From contig JAIUPD010000006.1 in NCBI GenBank assembly GCA_020161615.1, positions 246,271 to 310,270 of the forward strand: DNA of 64,000 nt, given 5' to 3'. Below the pieces are notes generated by a model that ran no database searches, was not told the origin of the DNA, and was given only the letters and a program-made list of their open reading frames with translations. The position numbers and the translations under genes are program-made. Below, in pieces: positions 16,251 to 24,654 of this stretch. Positions within the stretch are counted from its first letter, which is position 1. Every line of letters starts with the position of its first letter. Origin of the DNA: Pseudomonadota bacterium. Lineage in GTDB: Bacteria > Pseudomonadota > Alphaproteobacteria > Rhodobacterales > Rhodobacteraceae.

Positions 16251-16284
16251 GACAGGTTTGTCCGAATATGTCATGAAACTGACA
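16251..16284. promoter_or_regulatory. Cluster of TGTC/GACA half-sites in the GlxA-deacylase divergent region
   Basis: Within 34 bp there are GACA (16251), TGTC (16259), TGTCA (16269) and TGACA (16280), forming GACA-N4-TGTC and TGTCA-N6-TGACA dyads. Repeated half-sites between divergent genes fit an AraC-type regulator, here the GlxA protein at 15194. Position-based inference. Confidence 0.45.
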
Positions 16285-16318
16285 GGCGCTGCAATTCGCC
16301 GCATGCAACCCTTGATGC

Positions 16319-17533
16319 ATGACAACGCGCACCGCCGATATCGAGACCCAAAAGCCATCAGCCGCCAGCCTCGAGGCTGTGGCAAGGCTTGTCGGCTTCC
16401 CCACGATCAGCACGGACTCGAACCTCGCGCTGATTCATTGGGTCCGGGGCCTTCTGGACGATCTGGGCATCGCCAGCCACCTGACCCATTCTGACGACGG
16501 TCGGAAGGCCAATCTCTTCGCCACGATCCACCCCGGGGATGGCCGGGTCGCGCCCGACAAGGGCGGGATCGTGCTGTCGGGCCATACCGATGTGGTGGGC
16601 GTCGATCCGTCGCAATGGAGCACGGACCCGTTCACGGCCACGCTGCGCGGCACGCGTCTTTACGGCCGCGGGACGGCGGATATGAAGGGCTTCCTGGGCG
16701 TGGTTCTGGCGCTCTTGCCCGCCATCGCCGCCACGCCCCGGGCCGAACCCGTTCACCTCGCCCTCAGCTATGACGAGGAGGTCGGCTGCAAGGGCGTGCC
16801 GCGCCTGATCGAGGATCTGGCGCGGCGGGGAGTCACGCCAGCGGTCTGTCTGGTCGGCGAGCCCTCTTCGATGCGGGTGATCACCGGCCACAAGGGCTCG
16901 CGGGTCTTTCGCTGCCTGGTGACCGGGAAAGAGGCGCATTCCTCGCTGGCCACGCAGGGCGTCAACGCCGTGCATGTCGCCTGCCGCCTGGTCGAGTTCA
17001 TCCGCCTCGAAGGATTGGCGCTGGCCGCGAGCGAAAGCCCGGATCCCGGCTATGCCGTACCCTTTTCGACCATCGGCACCGGCGCCATCGCAGGCGGCAC
17101 GGCGGTCAATGTCATTCCCGGCCAGTGCGAGTTCCGGTTTCAGATCCGTCACCTGCCCGATACCGACCCCGAGGCGGTGATCGCCCGGATCAGGGCTTTC
17201 GCCGAAGACGTCCTGCTTGCCGAGATGCAGGGCGTGGACCCCACCTGCACCATCGCCTTCACCGATCTGGGCGGCGTGCCGGCGCTGAATGAGCCGCCGG
17301 ACTCCGCCTGGACCCGGCGCGTCGCGCGGGCGGCGGGCAACGATCGGCCCGGGATCGTCGATTTCGGTTCGGAAGGCGGGCATTTCCAACGGGCGGGGAT
17401 CAGCACCGTGATCTGCGGCCCGGGCGATATCGCCCACGCGCATCGCCCCGACGAATTCATCGACCTGGACCAGCTTGCCGCCTGCGAGCGGTTCCTGACG
17501 CGCCTCTTGGGCCTGACGCCCCCTGAGGCCTGA
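16319..17533 (+). CDS. M20 family amidohydrolase, acetylornithine deacetylase (ArgE)-like
   Basis: A 404-aa M20 metallopeptidase-fold deacylase. Active-site motifs are LSGHTDVVGVDPSQW (metal His and Asp), GRGTADMKGF, SYDEEVGCKG (catalytic Glu), VGEPSS, HKGSR, EAHSS and the C-terminal AHRPDEFI metal ligand. ArgE removes the acetyl group from N-acetylornithine, but this gene leads a catabolic operon with an aromatic-type aminotransferase, so removal of an acyl or formyl group from an amino acid is a better guess. No clear ribosome site precedes the ATG, and the 5' leader may be very short. It lies 45 bp before the aminotransferase. Confidence 0.9.
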   Translation: MTTRTADIETQKPSAASLEAVARLVGFPTISTDSNLALIHWVRGLLDDLGIASHLTHSDDGRKANLFATIHPGDGRVAPDKGGIVLSGHTDVVGVDPSQWSTDPFTATLRGTRLYGRGTADMKGFLGVVLALLPAIAATPRAEPVHLALSYDEEVGCKGVPRLIEDLARRGVTPAVCLVGEPSSMRVITGHKGSRVFRCLVTGKEAHSSLATQGVNAVHVACRLVEFIRLEGLALAASESPDPGYAVPFSTIGTGAIAGGTAVNVIPGQCEFRFQIRHLPDTDPEAVIARIRAFAEDVLLAEMQGVDPTCTIAFTDLGGVPALNEPPDSAWTRRVARAAGNDRPGIVDFGSEGGHFQRAGISTVICGPGDIAHAHRPDEFIDLDQLAACERFLTRLLGLTPPEA

Positions 17534-17578
17534 AACACCACTGAAAGACCGGGCACGCGCCCGCATTGGGAGGTTACC

Positions 17579-18781
17579 TTGCTTTTCGAAGGACTGACGA
17601 CGCCCTCGCCCGATCCCATCCTGGGGATGGCCGCCCGCTTCAACGCGGACCCCGCCCCGGACAAGGTGGACATGGGGATCGGCGTCTACATGGACGACCA
17701 CGGCCGCGCGCCGGTGCTCGAAAGCGTCAAACAGGCCGAGGCGAAGCTGCTCAAGGATCAGTCGAGCAAGGCCTATCTCTCCTCGGCCGGGCATGAGACC
17801 TACAACCATCATATTCGCGCGCTGTTGCTGGGGACCGATCATCCGGCGATCGACCGCGCCCGGACCATCCAGACTCCGGGCGGCACCGGCGCGCTGCGCG
17901 TTGCCGCGGACTTCCTGCAGGCCCTGAAGGGCGCCTGTCGCGTCTGGATCCCCGATCCGACCTGGGCCAATCACCGCGGGCTCTTTGCCGGCGCCGGTCA
18001 CTCGGTATCCACCTATCGCTACCTCGATGCCGAGACCGGCGGGGTCGCCTTTGAGGCGATGATGGCGGACCTCGCCCCGCTGGGCCCGGGCGATGTCGTC
18101 ATCCTGCACGGCTGCTGCCAGAACCCGACCGGCGCCGACCTCACGCCCGCGCAATGGGCCGAAGTGGGCGAGCTGCTGCGCGCACGCGGGGCGGTGCCGC
18201 TGATCGACATCGCCTATCAGGGCTTCGGTCAGGGTCTGGACGAGGATGCGGCCGGCCTGCGCCTGCTGGCCGATACGCAGCCCGAGATGCTGATCGCCAG
18301 CTCCTGCTCGAAGAATTTCGCGCTCTACCGCGAACGGGTCGGGGCGCTGACGCTGGTGAGCCAGAGCGCCGAATCCGCCGACAAGGCGCTGGGGCATCTG
18401 CTGCCCGTGGTGCGCGCGAATTACTCGATGCCGCCCGACCATGGCGCCGCCGTGGTGGCGCAGATCCTGGGCGATCCCGATCTGCGGGCGCTGTGGATCG
18501 CGGAACTCACCCAGATGCGCGAGCGGCTGATCGGCGTCCGCGCAGCCCTGGCGGGGGCCATGAACCAGACCGGTGGGCGCGACTATGGCTTCATCGCCCG
18601 CAATCGGGGCATGTTCGTGCAGCTGGACCTCAGCCCCGCGCAGGTCGATTACCTGCGCGAGCACGAGCATATCCACCTCAGCCGCAGCGGCAGGATGAAT
18701 GTCGCGGGCCTGAACCGGGGCAATGTCGCGCGGGTCGGCGCGGCGGTCGGACGGCTTTTGCGTGGGGCGGCCCATGGCTAA
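17579..18781 (+). CDS. Aspartate/aromatic amino acid aminotransferase, class I (TTG start)
   Basis: A 400-aa PLP enzyme of the AspC/TyrB branch, starting at TTG behind TTGGGAGG. Family segments are GIGVYMDDHGRAPVLESVKQ, the TPGGTGALRVAADFL loop, ILHGCCQNPTGADLT, IDIAYQGFGQGL, the PLP-lysine region SSCSKNFALYRERVGAL and the C-terminal SGRMNVAGLN. It moves the amino group of an aromatic or acidic amino acid to a 2-oxo acid. Upstream deacylase and downstream ThDP decarboxylase plus ALDH suggest amino acid to aryl-pyruvate to aldehyde to acid. It overlaps the next gene by 8 bp. Confidence 0.92.
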   Translation: MLFEGLTTPSPDPILGMAARFNADPAPDKVDMGIGVYMDDHGRAPVLESVKQAEAKLLKDQSSKAYLSSAGHETYNHHIRALLLGTDHPAIDRARTIQTPGGTGALRVAADFLQALKGACRVWIPDPTWANHRGLFAGAGHSVSTYRYLDAETGGVAFEAMMADLAPLGPGDVVILHGCCQNPTGADLTPAQWAEVGELLRARGAVPLIDIAYQGFGQGLDEDAAGLRLLADTQPEMLIASSCSKNFALYRERVGALTLVSQSAESADKALGHLLPVVRANYSMPPDHGAAVVAQILGDPDLRALWIAELTQMRERLIGVRAALAGAMNQTGGRDYGFIARNRGMFVQLDLSPAQVDYLREHEHIHLSRSGRMNVAGLNRGNVARVGAAVGRLLRGAAHG

Positions 18782-19475
18782 GCTGATCATCGGCATGGTC
18801 GCGTTCGAGCAGGCGACCAATCTCGACTTCACCGGCCCGCTGGAGGTCTTCGGCAAGCTCGCGGGATGCGAGGTGCAGATCTGCGCCAAGACGCTGGATC
18901 TGGTCGCCTGCGAGGGACTCTCGGTCATTCGGCCGACGGTGACCTTCGCCGATTGCCCGCAGGTCGATGTGCTGTTCGTGCCCGGCGGGCCGGGGCAGGT
19001 CGATGTCATGACCGATGACGAGACGATCGGCTTCGTCGCCCGTCAAGGCCAGGCGGCGCAATGGGTCACGGCGGTCTGCACGGGCTCGCTGGTACTGGGG
19101 GCCGCGGGTCTGCTGCAGGGCTACCGGGCCGCCTGCCACTGGATGTCGCGCGATCAGCTGCCGCTCTTCGGGGCCGAGCCCGTCAATCGGCGCGTGGTCT
19201 TCGACCGCAACCGGGTCACCGGCGGCGGCGTCACCGCGGGCATCGATTTCGGCTTTGCCCTGGCGGCGCGACTGGTCGGCGAACCCGCCGCCCGCCGCCT
19301 GCAACTGGCGCTGGAATACGCGCCGGAACCGCCTTTCGACAGCGGCCTGCCCGAACGTGCCGAACCCGAGACGGTCACCGATCTGCTGGGCCGGGCGGCG
19401 GGACTGCTGGAAAAACGCTGGGCCGCATCGAGAGCCGCTGCCGAGCGGCTCGCTCACCAGGGCGCGAAACCATGA
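18774..19475 (+). CDS. DJ-1/PfpI family protein, isonitrile hydratase (InhA)-like
   Basis: A 233-aa DJ-1/PfpI protein resembling Pseudomonas isonitrile hydratase InhA, which hydrates isonitriles to N-substituted formamides. Shared blocks are the LDFTGPLEVF aspartate region, FADCPQVDVLFVPGG, the nucleophile elbow AVCTGSLVLGAAGLLQG (Cys near residue 102), VTGGGVTAGIDF and LQLALEYAPEPPF. Unlike the GlxA regulator nearby, it has the Cys and no DNA-binding domain. Start at 18774 (8-bp overlap) is chosen over a longer frame lacking homology. Both an InhA-like enzyme and a generic DJ-1 amidase are possible. Confidence 0.85.
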   Translation: MAKLIIGMVAFEQATNLDFTGPLEVFGKLAGCEVQICAKTLDLVACEGLSVIRPTVTFADCPQVDVLFVPGGPGQVDVMTDDETIGFVARQGQAAQWVTAVCTGSLVLGAAGLLQGYRAACHWMSRDQLPLFGAEPVNRRVVFDRNRVTGGGVTAGIDFGFALAARLVGEPAARRLQLALEYAPEPPFDSGLPERAEPETVTDLLGRAAGLLEKRWAASRAAAERLAHQGAKP

Positions 19476-20929
19476 GCATCGACTTCCTGAACCGCGAGCA
19501 CGGCCTGTACATCGCCGGCGGCTGGCAGCCCAGCGACGGCGGCGGGCGGCTTGACGTGATCAATCCCGCCACCGGTGCCGTCATCGCGACCATCGCCGAC
19601 GCGAGCCCCGCCGATGTGGACCGGGCCGTCGCCGCCGCGCGCGCGGCCTTCGAACGCAACGACTGGGCCTCCCTGCTGCCGAATGCCCGCGGCCAGCTGC
19701 TCTGGCGCATCGCCGAGGCGATCGAGGCGCATGCCGAGGAGTTCGCGCGCCTTGAATGTCTGGACAACGGCAAGCCGCTACTGGCCGCCCGGCGCGGGGA
19801 CGTGCCGGGTGCTGCCGATACCTTCCGCTATTTCGCGGGCTGGTGCACCAAGATCACCGGACAGACCATGCAGGTGTCGCGCCCGGGTCAGACCTTCGCC
19901 TATACGATGCGCGAACCGCTGGGCGTGGTGGCGGCGATCGTGCCCTGGAACTTCCCGCTGCTGATGGCGGCCTGGAAACTGGCCCCGGCGCTGGCGGCCG
20001 GCTGCACCGTGGTTCTGAAACCGGCCGAGGATACCTCGCTCACCGCGCTGCGCCTGGCCGAGGTGATGGCCGACTGCGGGATGCCCGCAGGGGTGGTTAA
20101 CGTCGTTACCGGGCGTGGTGCCACCGTGGGCGCGGCCCTGACCCGGCATCCCGACGTGAACAAGGTCGCCTTCACCGGCTCGACCCTGGTGGGCAAGGAG
20201 ATCATTGGCGCCGCAGCGGGCAATCTGAAGAAGCTGACCCTGGAGCTGGGCGGCAAATCGCCCACGCTGATCCTGCCCGATGCCGATCTGACCAAGGCCA
20301 TCCCCGCCGCGGTCATGGGCATCTTTCACAACGCCGGACAGGTCTGCGCGGCGGGCTCGCGGCTCTATGTGCACGAGAAGGTCTTCGATCAGGTGACCGA
20401 GGGAATCATCCAGCGCGCCCGCGCCCTGCGCAGCGGGCCGGGCGAGGTACCGACGACCGACCTGGGCCCCCTGGTCTCGCAGCGCCACCGCGAGCGCGTG
20501 CACGGCTATGTCGAATCCGGCCAGCGCGACGGCGCGCAGCTGCTGACCGGCGGCGCGCGTGGGCTGGGCGAGGGCTTTTTCTACGAACCGACGATCCTGA
20601 CCGGCACCAAGCCCCACATGAGCATCGTGCGCGAAGAGATCTTCGGTCCGGTGCTTGTCGCCGAGCGCTTCGGCGATCTGGACGAAGCCGTTGAACGCGC
20701 CAATGACAGCGACTTCGGCCTGTCGGCGACGGTCTGGACCACGAACCTGAGTCTGGCCCATGGCCTGGCCCGGCGGCTCGAAGCCGGGACGATCCGCGTC
20801 AATACCGGCGGCGGCACCGACCCCAACCAGCCCTTTGGCGGCACCAAGCAATCCGGCTGGGGCCGCGAGTTCGGCGAGGAAGGCCTGCTCGAATACATGC
20901 AGACAAAATCTGTGCTGATGACCCTGTAA
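19472..20929 (+). CDS. NAD-dependent aldehyde dehydrogenase (phenylacetaldehyde/betaine aldehyde type)
   Basis: A 485-aa ALDH with all key elements: PWNFPLLMAAWKLAPALAAG, KPAEDTSLTALRLAE, FTGSTLVGKEI, catalytic Glu in LELGGKSPTLI (about 260) and catalytic Cys in NAGQVCAAGSRL (about 294). Its form is that of class 1/2 and phenylacetaldehyde dehydrogenases. The start overlaps the DJ-1 gene stop (ATGA), and the ThDP gene starts 3 bp after its stop. It probably oxidises the aldehyde made by that decarboxylase to a carboxylate. Confidence 0.92.
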   Translation: MSIDFLNREHGLYIAGGWQPSDGGGRLDVINPATGAVIATIADASPADVDRAVAAARAAFERNDWASLLPNARGQLLWRIAEAIEAHAEEFARLECLDNGKPLLAARRGDVPGAADTFRYFAGWCTKITGQTMQVSRPGQTFAYTMREPLGVVAAIVPWNFPLLMAAWKLAPALAAGCTVVLKPAEDTSLTALRLAEVMADCGMPAGVVNVVTGRGATVGAALTRHPDVNKVAFTGSTLVGKEIIGAAAGNLKKLTLELGGKSPTLILPDADLTKAIPAAVMGIFHNAGQVCAAGSRLYVHEKVFDQVTEGIIQRARALRSGPGEVPTTDLGPLVSQRHRERVHGYVESGQRDGAQLLTGGARGLGEGFFYEPTILTGTKPHMSIVREEIFGPVLVAERFGDLDEAVERANDSDFGLSATVWTTNLSLAHGLARRLEAGTIRVNTGGGTDPNQPFGGTKQSGWGREFGEEGLLEYMQTKSVLMTL

Positions 20930-20932
20930 GCG

Positions 20933-22603
20933 ATGGACAAGACAATGAACAAGACGATGCGGACGGATGCGGCGGTGGAAAGCCTGACGGGCGGCGACGC
21001 GGTGGTGGAGAGCCTGAAGCGCTGGGACGTGGACACGGTCTTCGGCCTGCCCGGCGTCCAGCTGGACCAGCTTTTCGACGCGCTCCATCGCCGGGGGGAC
21101 GGGATCCGCGTGATCCACACGCGGCACGAGCAGGGCGCGGCCTATATGGCGCTGGGGGCTGCGGCCTCGACCGGGAAACCCGCCGTTTTCGCGGTGGTGC
21201 CGGGGCCGGGCGTGTTGAACGCCGGGGCTGCCTTGTCCACCGCTTTTGCCTGCGGGGCGCGGGTCCTCTGCGTGACCAGCACCGTGGCGACGGCGCAGAT
21301 CGGCCGCGGCAATGGCGCCCTGCACGAGATCCCGGATCAGACCGGCTATCTGCGCGGTCTGACCAAGTGGTACGGCCGCGCCGCCTCGGCCGCCGAGGTT
21401 CCCGCCGTCATGGACGAGGCTTTCCGTCAGTTGATGAGCGGACGCCCGCGCCCCGTCGCCGTCGAGGTGCCGCCCGATGTGCTGGCGCAGCGGGCGATCT
21501 TCGCGCCGCAGGTCCGCCCGGCGGTGCCTGCCCGCCCGCAGGTCGATGCCTCGGCCGTCGAAAGCGCGGCCGACCTGCTGATGGCGGCGAAGAAACCGAT
21601 GATCATCGTTGGCAGCGGCGCCCGTCACGCGGGCCCTGCCCTGACCCGCCTTGCCGAACGTCTGCAGGCGCCCGTGGTCAGCCGCACGCAGGGACGCGGG
21701 ATCGTGCCCGATACATCGGACCATAGCTGGTCGGCGGCGATGGCGAATGACCAATGGGCCGAGGTGGATGTGGTGCTGGGCCTCGGCACGCGGATGACGC
21801 AGTTGCGGGAATGGGGCGTGGACAAGGACCTGTCGGTCCTCCGCGTCGATATCGACTATCCCGAGATCGTGCGCAGCGGCCCGCCGCGCCTGGGCATCGT
21901 CGCGGATGCCGCCGATTTCACGGATCGGTTGCTGGCGCTTCTGGAAAAGCGCGGCTTCCAGGCCGACGACCGCGGGGAAGAACTGCGCCGCGTGCGCCGC
22001 GACTTCGCGGCGACCCTGCAACAGACCATCCAGCCGCAGACCGATTACCTGCAGGCGATCCGGGCGGTTCTGCCCGAGGATGGCATTCTGGTCGACGAGA
22101 TGACGCAAGTCGGCTTCGTCGCGCGCTACGGCTTCCCGGTCACCCATCCGCATGGCTTCATCTCGTCCAGCTATCAGGGCACCTTGGGCTATGGCTTTGC
22201 CACCGCGATCGGCGTGCAGGCCGCCAATCCCGACCGCCGGGTCGTCGCGATCAGCGGCGATGGCGGGTTCCTCTTCACCATGCCCGAGCTGTCGGTGCTG
22301 GCGCAGCAACAGATTCCGCTGACCACAGTGGTCTTTGCCGATGGCCATTTCGGCAATGTGCGCCGCATCCAGGAACGCAGCTATGGCGAGCGTTTCATCG
22401 CCTCCGAACTGTGCAACCCCGACTTCGTGCAGCTTGCACAGAGCTTCGGGATCAGGGGCCTGCGGGCCGAGGGGCCTGCCGGGCTGCAACAGGCGCTGGC
22501 CGCGGCCTTTGCCGGCACCGGGCCGACCCTGATCGAGGTTCCGGTGCGGATCGAGGACATGGCCTCGCCCTGGCAATTCGTCCACGGGCGCAAGGTGCGC
22601 TGA
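20933..22603 (+). CDS. Thiamine diphosphate-dependent 2-oxo acid decarboxylase (acetolactate-synthase-like)
   Basis: A 556-aa ThDP enzyme with three domains. The PYR domain has the cofactor-activating Glu in HTRHEQGAAYMALGAA (about residue 63); a central domain follows; the PP domain has the ThDP motif GDGGFLFTMPELSVLAQQ and ends in HFGNVRR. Benzoylformate, phenylpyruvate and indolepyruvate decarboxylases share this fold, as do acetolactate synthases. An aminotransferase and an aldehyde dehydrogenase in the same operon favour decarboxylation of an aryl-pyruvate. A second in-frame ATG at 20945 could also be the start. It ends the operon. Confidence 0.88.
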   Translation: MDKTMNKTMRTDAAVESLTGGDAVVESLKRWDVDTVFGLPGVQLDQLFDALHRRGDGIRVIHTRHEQGAAYMALGAAASTGKPAVFAVVPGPGVLNAGAALSTAFACGARVLCVTSTVATAQIGRGNGALHEIPDQTGYLRGLTKWYGRAASAAEVPAVMDEAFRQLMSGRPRPVAVEVPPDVLAQRAIFAPQVRPAVPARPQVDASAVESAADLLMAAKKPMIIVGSGARHAGPALTRLAERLQAPVVSRTQGRGIVPDTSDHSWSAAMANDQWAEVDVVLGLGTRMTQLREWGVDKDLSVLRVDIDYPEIVRSGPPRLGIVADAADFTDRLLALLEKRGFQADDRGEELRRVRRDFAATLQQTIQPQTDYLQAIRAVLPEDGILVDEMTQVGFVARYGFPVTHPHGFISSSYQGTLGYGFATAIGVQAANPDRRVVAISGDGGFLFTMPELSVLAQQQIPLTTVVFADGHFGNVRRIQERSYGERFIASELCNPDFVQLAQSFGIRGLRAEGPAGLQQALAAAFAGTGPTLIEVPVRIEDMASPWQFVHGRKVR

Positions 22604-23019
22604 CATGGCACGCGGCCCTCGCATCGGCAGGGGTCGCCCCATCCCCCGCGGTGGATGCGTCAGGCGCCGCCCGGGCCAGGCGCCTTCCGGCGTGCAACAG
22701 GCCGGCACATCGGCGACGGGTGCAAAAATAAAATCACTATTCGATAATTTTTTGTTGCCATGCCGCCCCGGAATCTGTCACCTGCTTGCAAGGAGTCGTC
22801 AGGGAAAAACGATCAATACAGCCCGCCGTATCACCCGCCGGAATCCGGTCGCCCGCGCTCCGGGCGAGGGCCGGTGCGTGGACAAGTCACCGTCACCGGG
22901 GCAAGGACAGGGCTGAAATGACCACGGGGCACCGGGAGCGAAGGCCACTGAAGCAGGGCCGGGAAAGCGTGCCCAACGCTGCAATCAAGAACCGCGTTTG
23001 ACAAAAAGGGAGAAGGAAG
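22604..23019. other. 416-bp intergenic region before the peptide ABC transporter
   Basis: Holds a hairpin at 22662-22685 (AGGCGCC / GGCGCCT, 10-nt loop, no T-run), regulatory element C at 22734, and a long leader of about 260 bp before the solute-binding-protein start. I see no convincing gene in it. Confidence 0.6.
22734..22759 (+). promoter_or_regulatory. AT-rich regulatory element, copy C
   Basis: TCACTATTCGATAATTTT followed by TTGTTG. It matches copy B in most positions and copy A less closely, and lies about 260 bp before the transporter start. It ties the transporter to the regulation of the aromatic genes upstream. No clear -10 box follows. Confidence 0.5.
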
Positions 23020-24555
23020 ATGACCGAAGGACTGAAGCTCTCACGTCGCAGATTGCTGGAACTGACCGCCATGTCGGGCGCCATGGTGCTGGCGCCGCGG
23101 CTTGCCTGGGCCGGTGAACCCCAACGCGGCGGCCACCTCGTGATCTCGAGCGGTGGCGCCGCGGCCGGCGACTCGCTCGACCCGCGGACCTTCAACTCGC
23201 CCTATGGCGCGGCAATGTCGGGGATCATCTACAACAACCTGATCGCGGTGCAGGGACCGAACAAGGAACTCGTCCCGGAACTCGCCCATAGCTGGGAGGC
23301 GATCAACGGCGGCCTGAGCTGGGTGTTCAACCTTGTCGAGGGCGTCGAGTTTCACAACGGCAAGATCCTGACCAGCGAGGATGTGGTCTTCTCTCTGCGC
23401 CGACACGCCGAACCGGACTCGCGCTCCAGCATGCGCTCGGTGATCAGCAACCTCGTCGATATCCGCGCCGATGGCGACCACCGCGTCATCATCGACCTGC
23501 CCGCGGTCAACTACCTCTTCCCGGCCTATATGGCGCATTTCACGCTGGGGATCGTTCCGGCGGGCACCACGGACTTCACCGGGATCGGCACGGGCGGCTA
23601 CAAGGTCACCAATTTCGCGCCCGGCGAAGTGCTGGAGATGGTCCGCCACGAGAATTATTTCAAGCCGAACGCGGCCTTCGTGGACAGCGTGGAACTGCTG
23701 GCGATCAACGATCCCTCGGCCCTGACCGCGGCCTTCCAGAGCGGACAGGTCAACATGACCAGCGGCTTGGATGCCCGGTCGGCCGGATTGCTCGAATCGA
23801 TGGCCAATCTGCGGATCTTCAAGATGGAGGGCGGCGGCTACATCAGCTTCAACATGCGCTGCGACATTCCCCCCTTCGACAATCCCGACATGCGGCTGGC
23901 GCTCAAGCTCGCCGTCGACCGCGAAGACATGCTGCAACGCGTGGGCGCGGGTGTCGGCAGCATCGGCAACGACACGCCGGTGCCCTCGAACGATGCTGTC
24001 TTCTCGCCCAATGTCGAGCAGAAGCGCTACGATCCCGAACGCGCGCGCGCGCTGTTTGAAAGCGTGGGCTATACCGGCCCCATCGTGCTGCATACCTCGG
24101 ACGCGATCTCGTCGCGGGCCGTCGACATGGCCACGGTGTTCCAGGAACACGCCGCCCGCGCCGGGATCCCGATCGAGGTCCAGCGCGATCCCGCGGATGG
24201 CTATTGGAATTCGGTCGTCGGTGTCGCGCCCTTCCACGTCTCGGCCCGTTCGGCGCGGCCGACGGCGGATGCGATCTTCTCGACCGCCTTCCTGGGCACC
24301 TCGGAAAACAACGAGTGCAAATGGGTGAACGAGGAATTCGACGCCGCCATCATCGCGGCTCGCGCCGAGGAGAACCTTGAGCGCCGGCTTGCCCTTTACG
24401 AACGCGCGCAGGAGATCTGCAGCGTCGACGGCGGCACGATGATCCCTTTCTTCTCGGCCACGGTGCAGGGGACCAGCGCGGATGTCGACGGCTTCAACGT
24501 CGGCGCGGTCGAACTCAACGGCTACCGCGCGGTCGAGCAGGTGTGGTTCACCTGA
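23020..24555 (+). CDS. ABC transporter substrate-binding protein, family 5 (peptide/opine type)
   Basis: A 511-aa periplasmic binding protein of the DppA/OppA class. The N terminus LSRRRLLELTAMSGAMVLAP has a twin-arginine signal and a cleavage-like AWAGE. Family 5 landmarks are YNNLIAVQGPNKELVPELAHSW (residues split at about 71-92), the GVEFHNGKILTSEDVVFSL motif, GTGGYKVTNFAPGE and RLALKLAVDRED. The start follows AGGGAGAAGGAAG. It heads a four-gene import operon. The ligand is probably a peptide-like or N-acyl amino acid, given the deacylase-aminotransferase operon just upstream. Confidence 0.93.
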   Translation: MTEGLKLSRRRLLELTAMSGAMVLAPRLAWAGEPQRGGHLVISSGGAAAGDSLDPRTFNSPYGAAMSGIIYNNLIAVQGPNKELVPELAHSWEAINGGLSWVFNLVEGVEFHNGKILTSEDVVFSLRRHAEPDSRSSMRSVISNLVDIRADGDHRVIIDLPAVNYLFPAYMAHFTLGIVPAGTTDFTGIGTGGYKVTNFAPGEVLEMVRHENYFKPNAAFVDSVELLAINDPSALTAAFQSGQVNMTSGLDARSAGLLESMANLRIFKMEGGGYISFNMRCDIPPFDNPDMRLALKLAVDREDMLQRVGAGVGSIGNDTPVPSNDAVFSPNVEQKRYDPERARALFESVGYTGPIVLHTSDAISSRAVDMATVFQEHAARAGIPIEVQRDPADGYWNSVVGVAPFHVSARSARPTADAIFSTAFLGTSENNECKWVNEEFDAAIIAARAEENLERRLALYERAQEICSVDGGTMIPFFSATVQGTSADVDGFNVGAVELNGYRAVEQVWFT

Positions 24556-24654
24556 CCTTCCCGTCCCGGGCGCCCCTGGCGGTGCCCGGGATCCTCTGAC
24601 ATGCACCACGCACCGGCGCCGCCCGCCCCGGTGTTCAAGAGAGAAGGTGCCGGC

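Noticed and set aside
16358-19009. Minus-strand open frame over the deacylase and aminotransferase
   Set aside because: Antisense shadow, no recognisable domains.
19778-22708. Minus-strand open frame of nearly 980 codons over ALDH and ThDP genes
   Set aside because: Antisense shadow with no protein motifs; both + strand genes have intact catalytic motifs.
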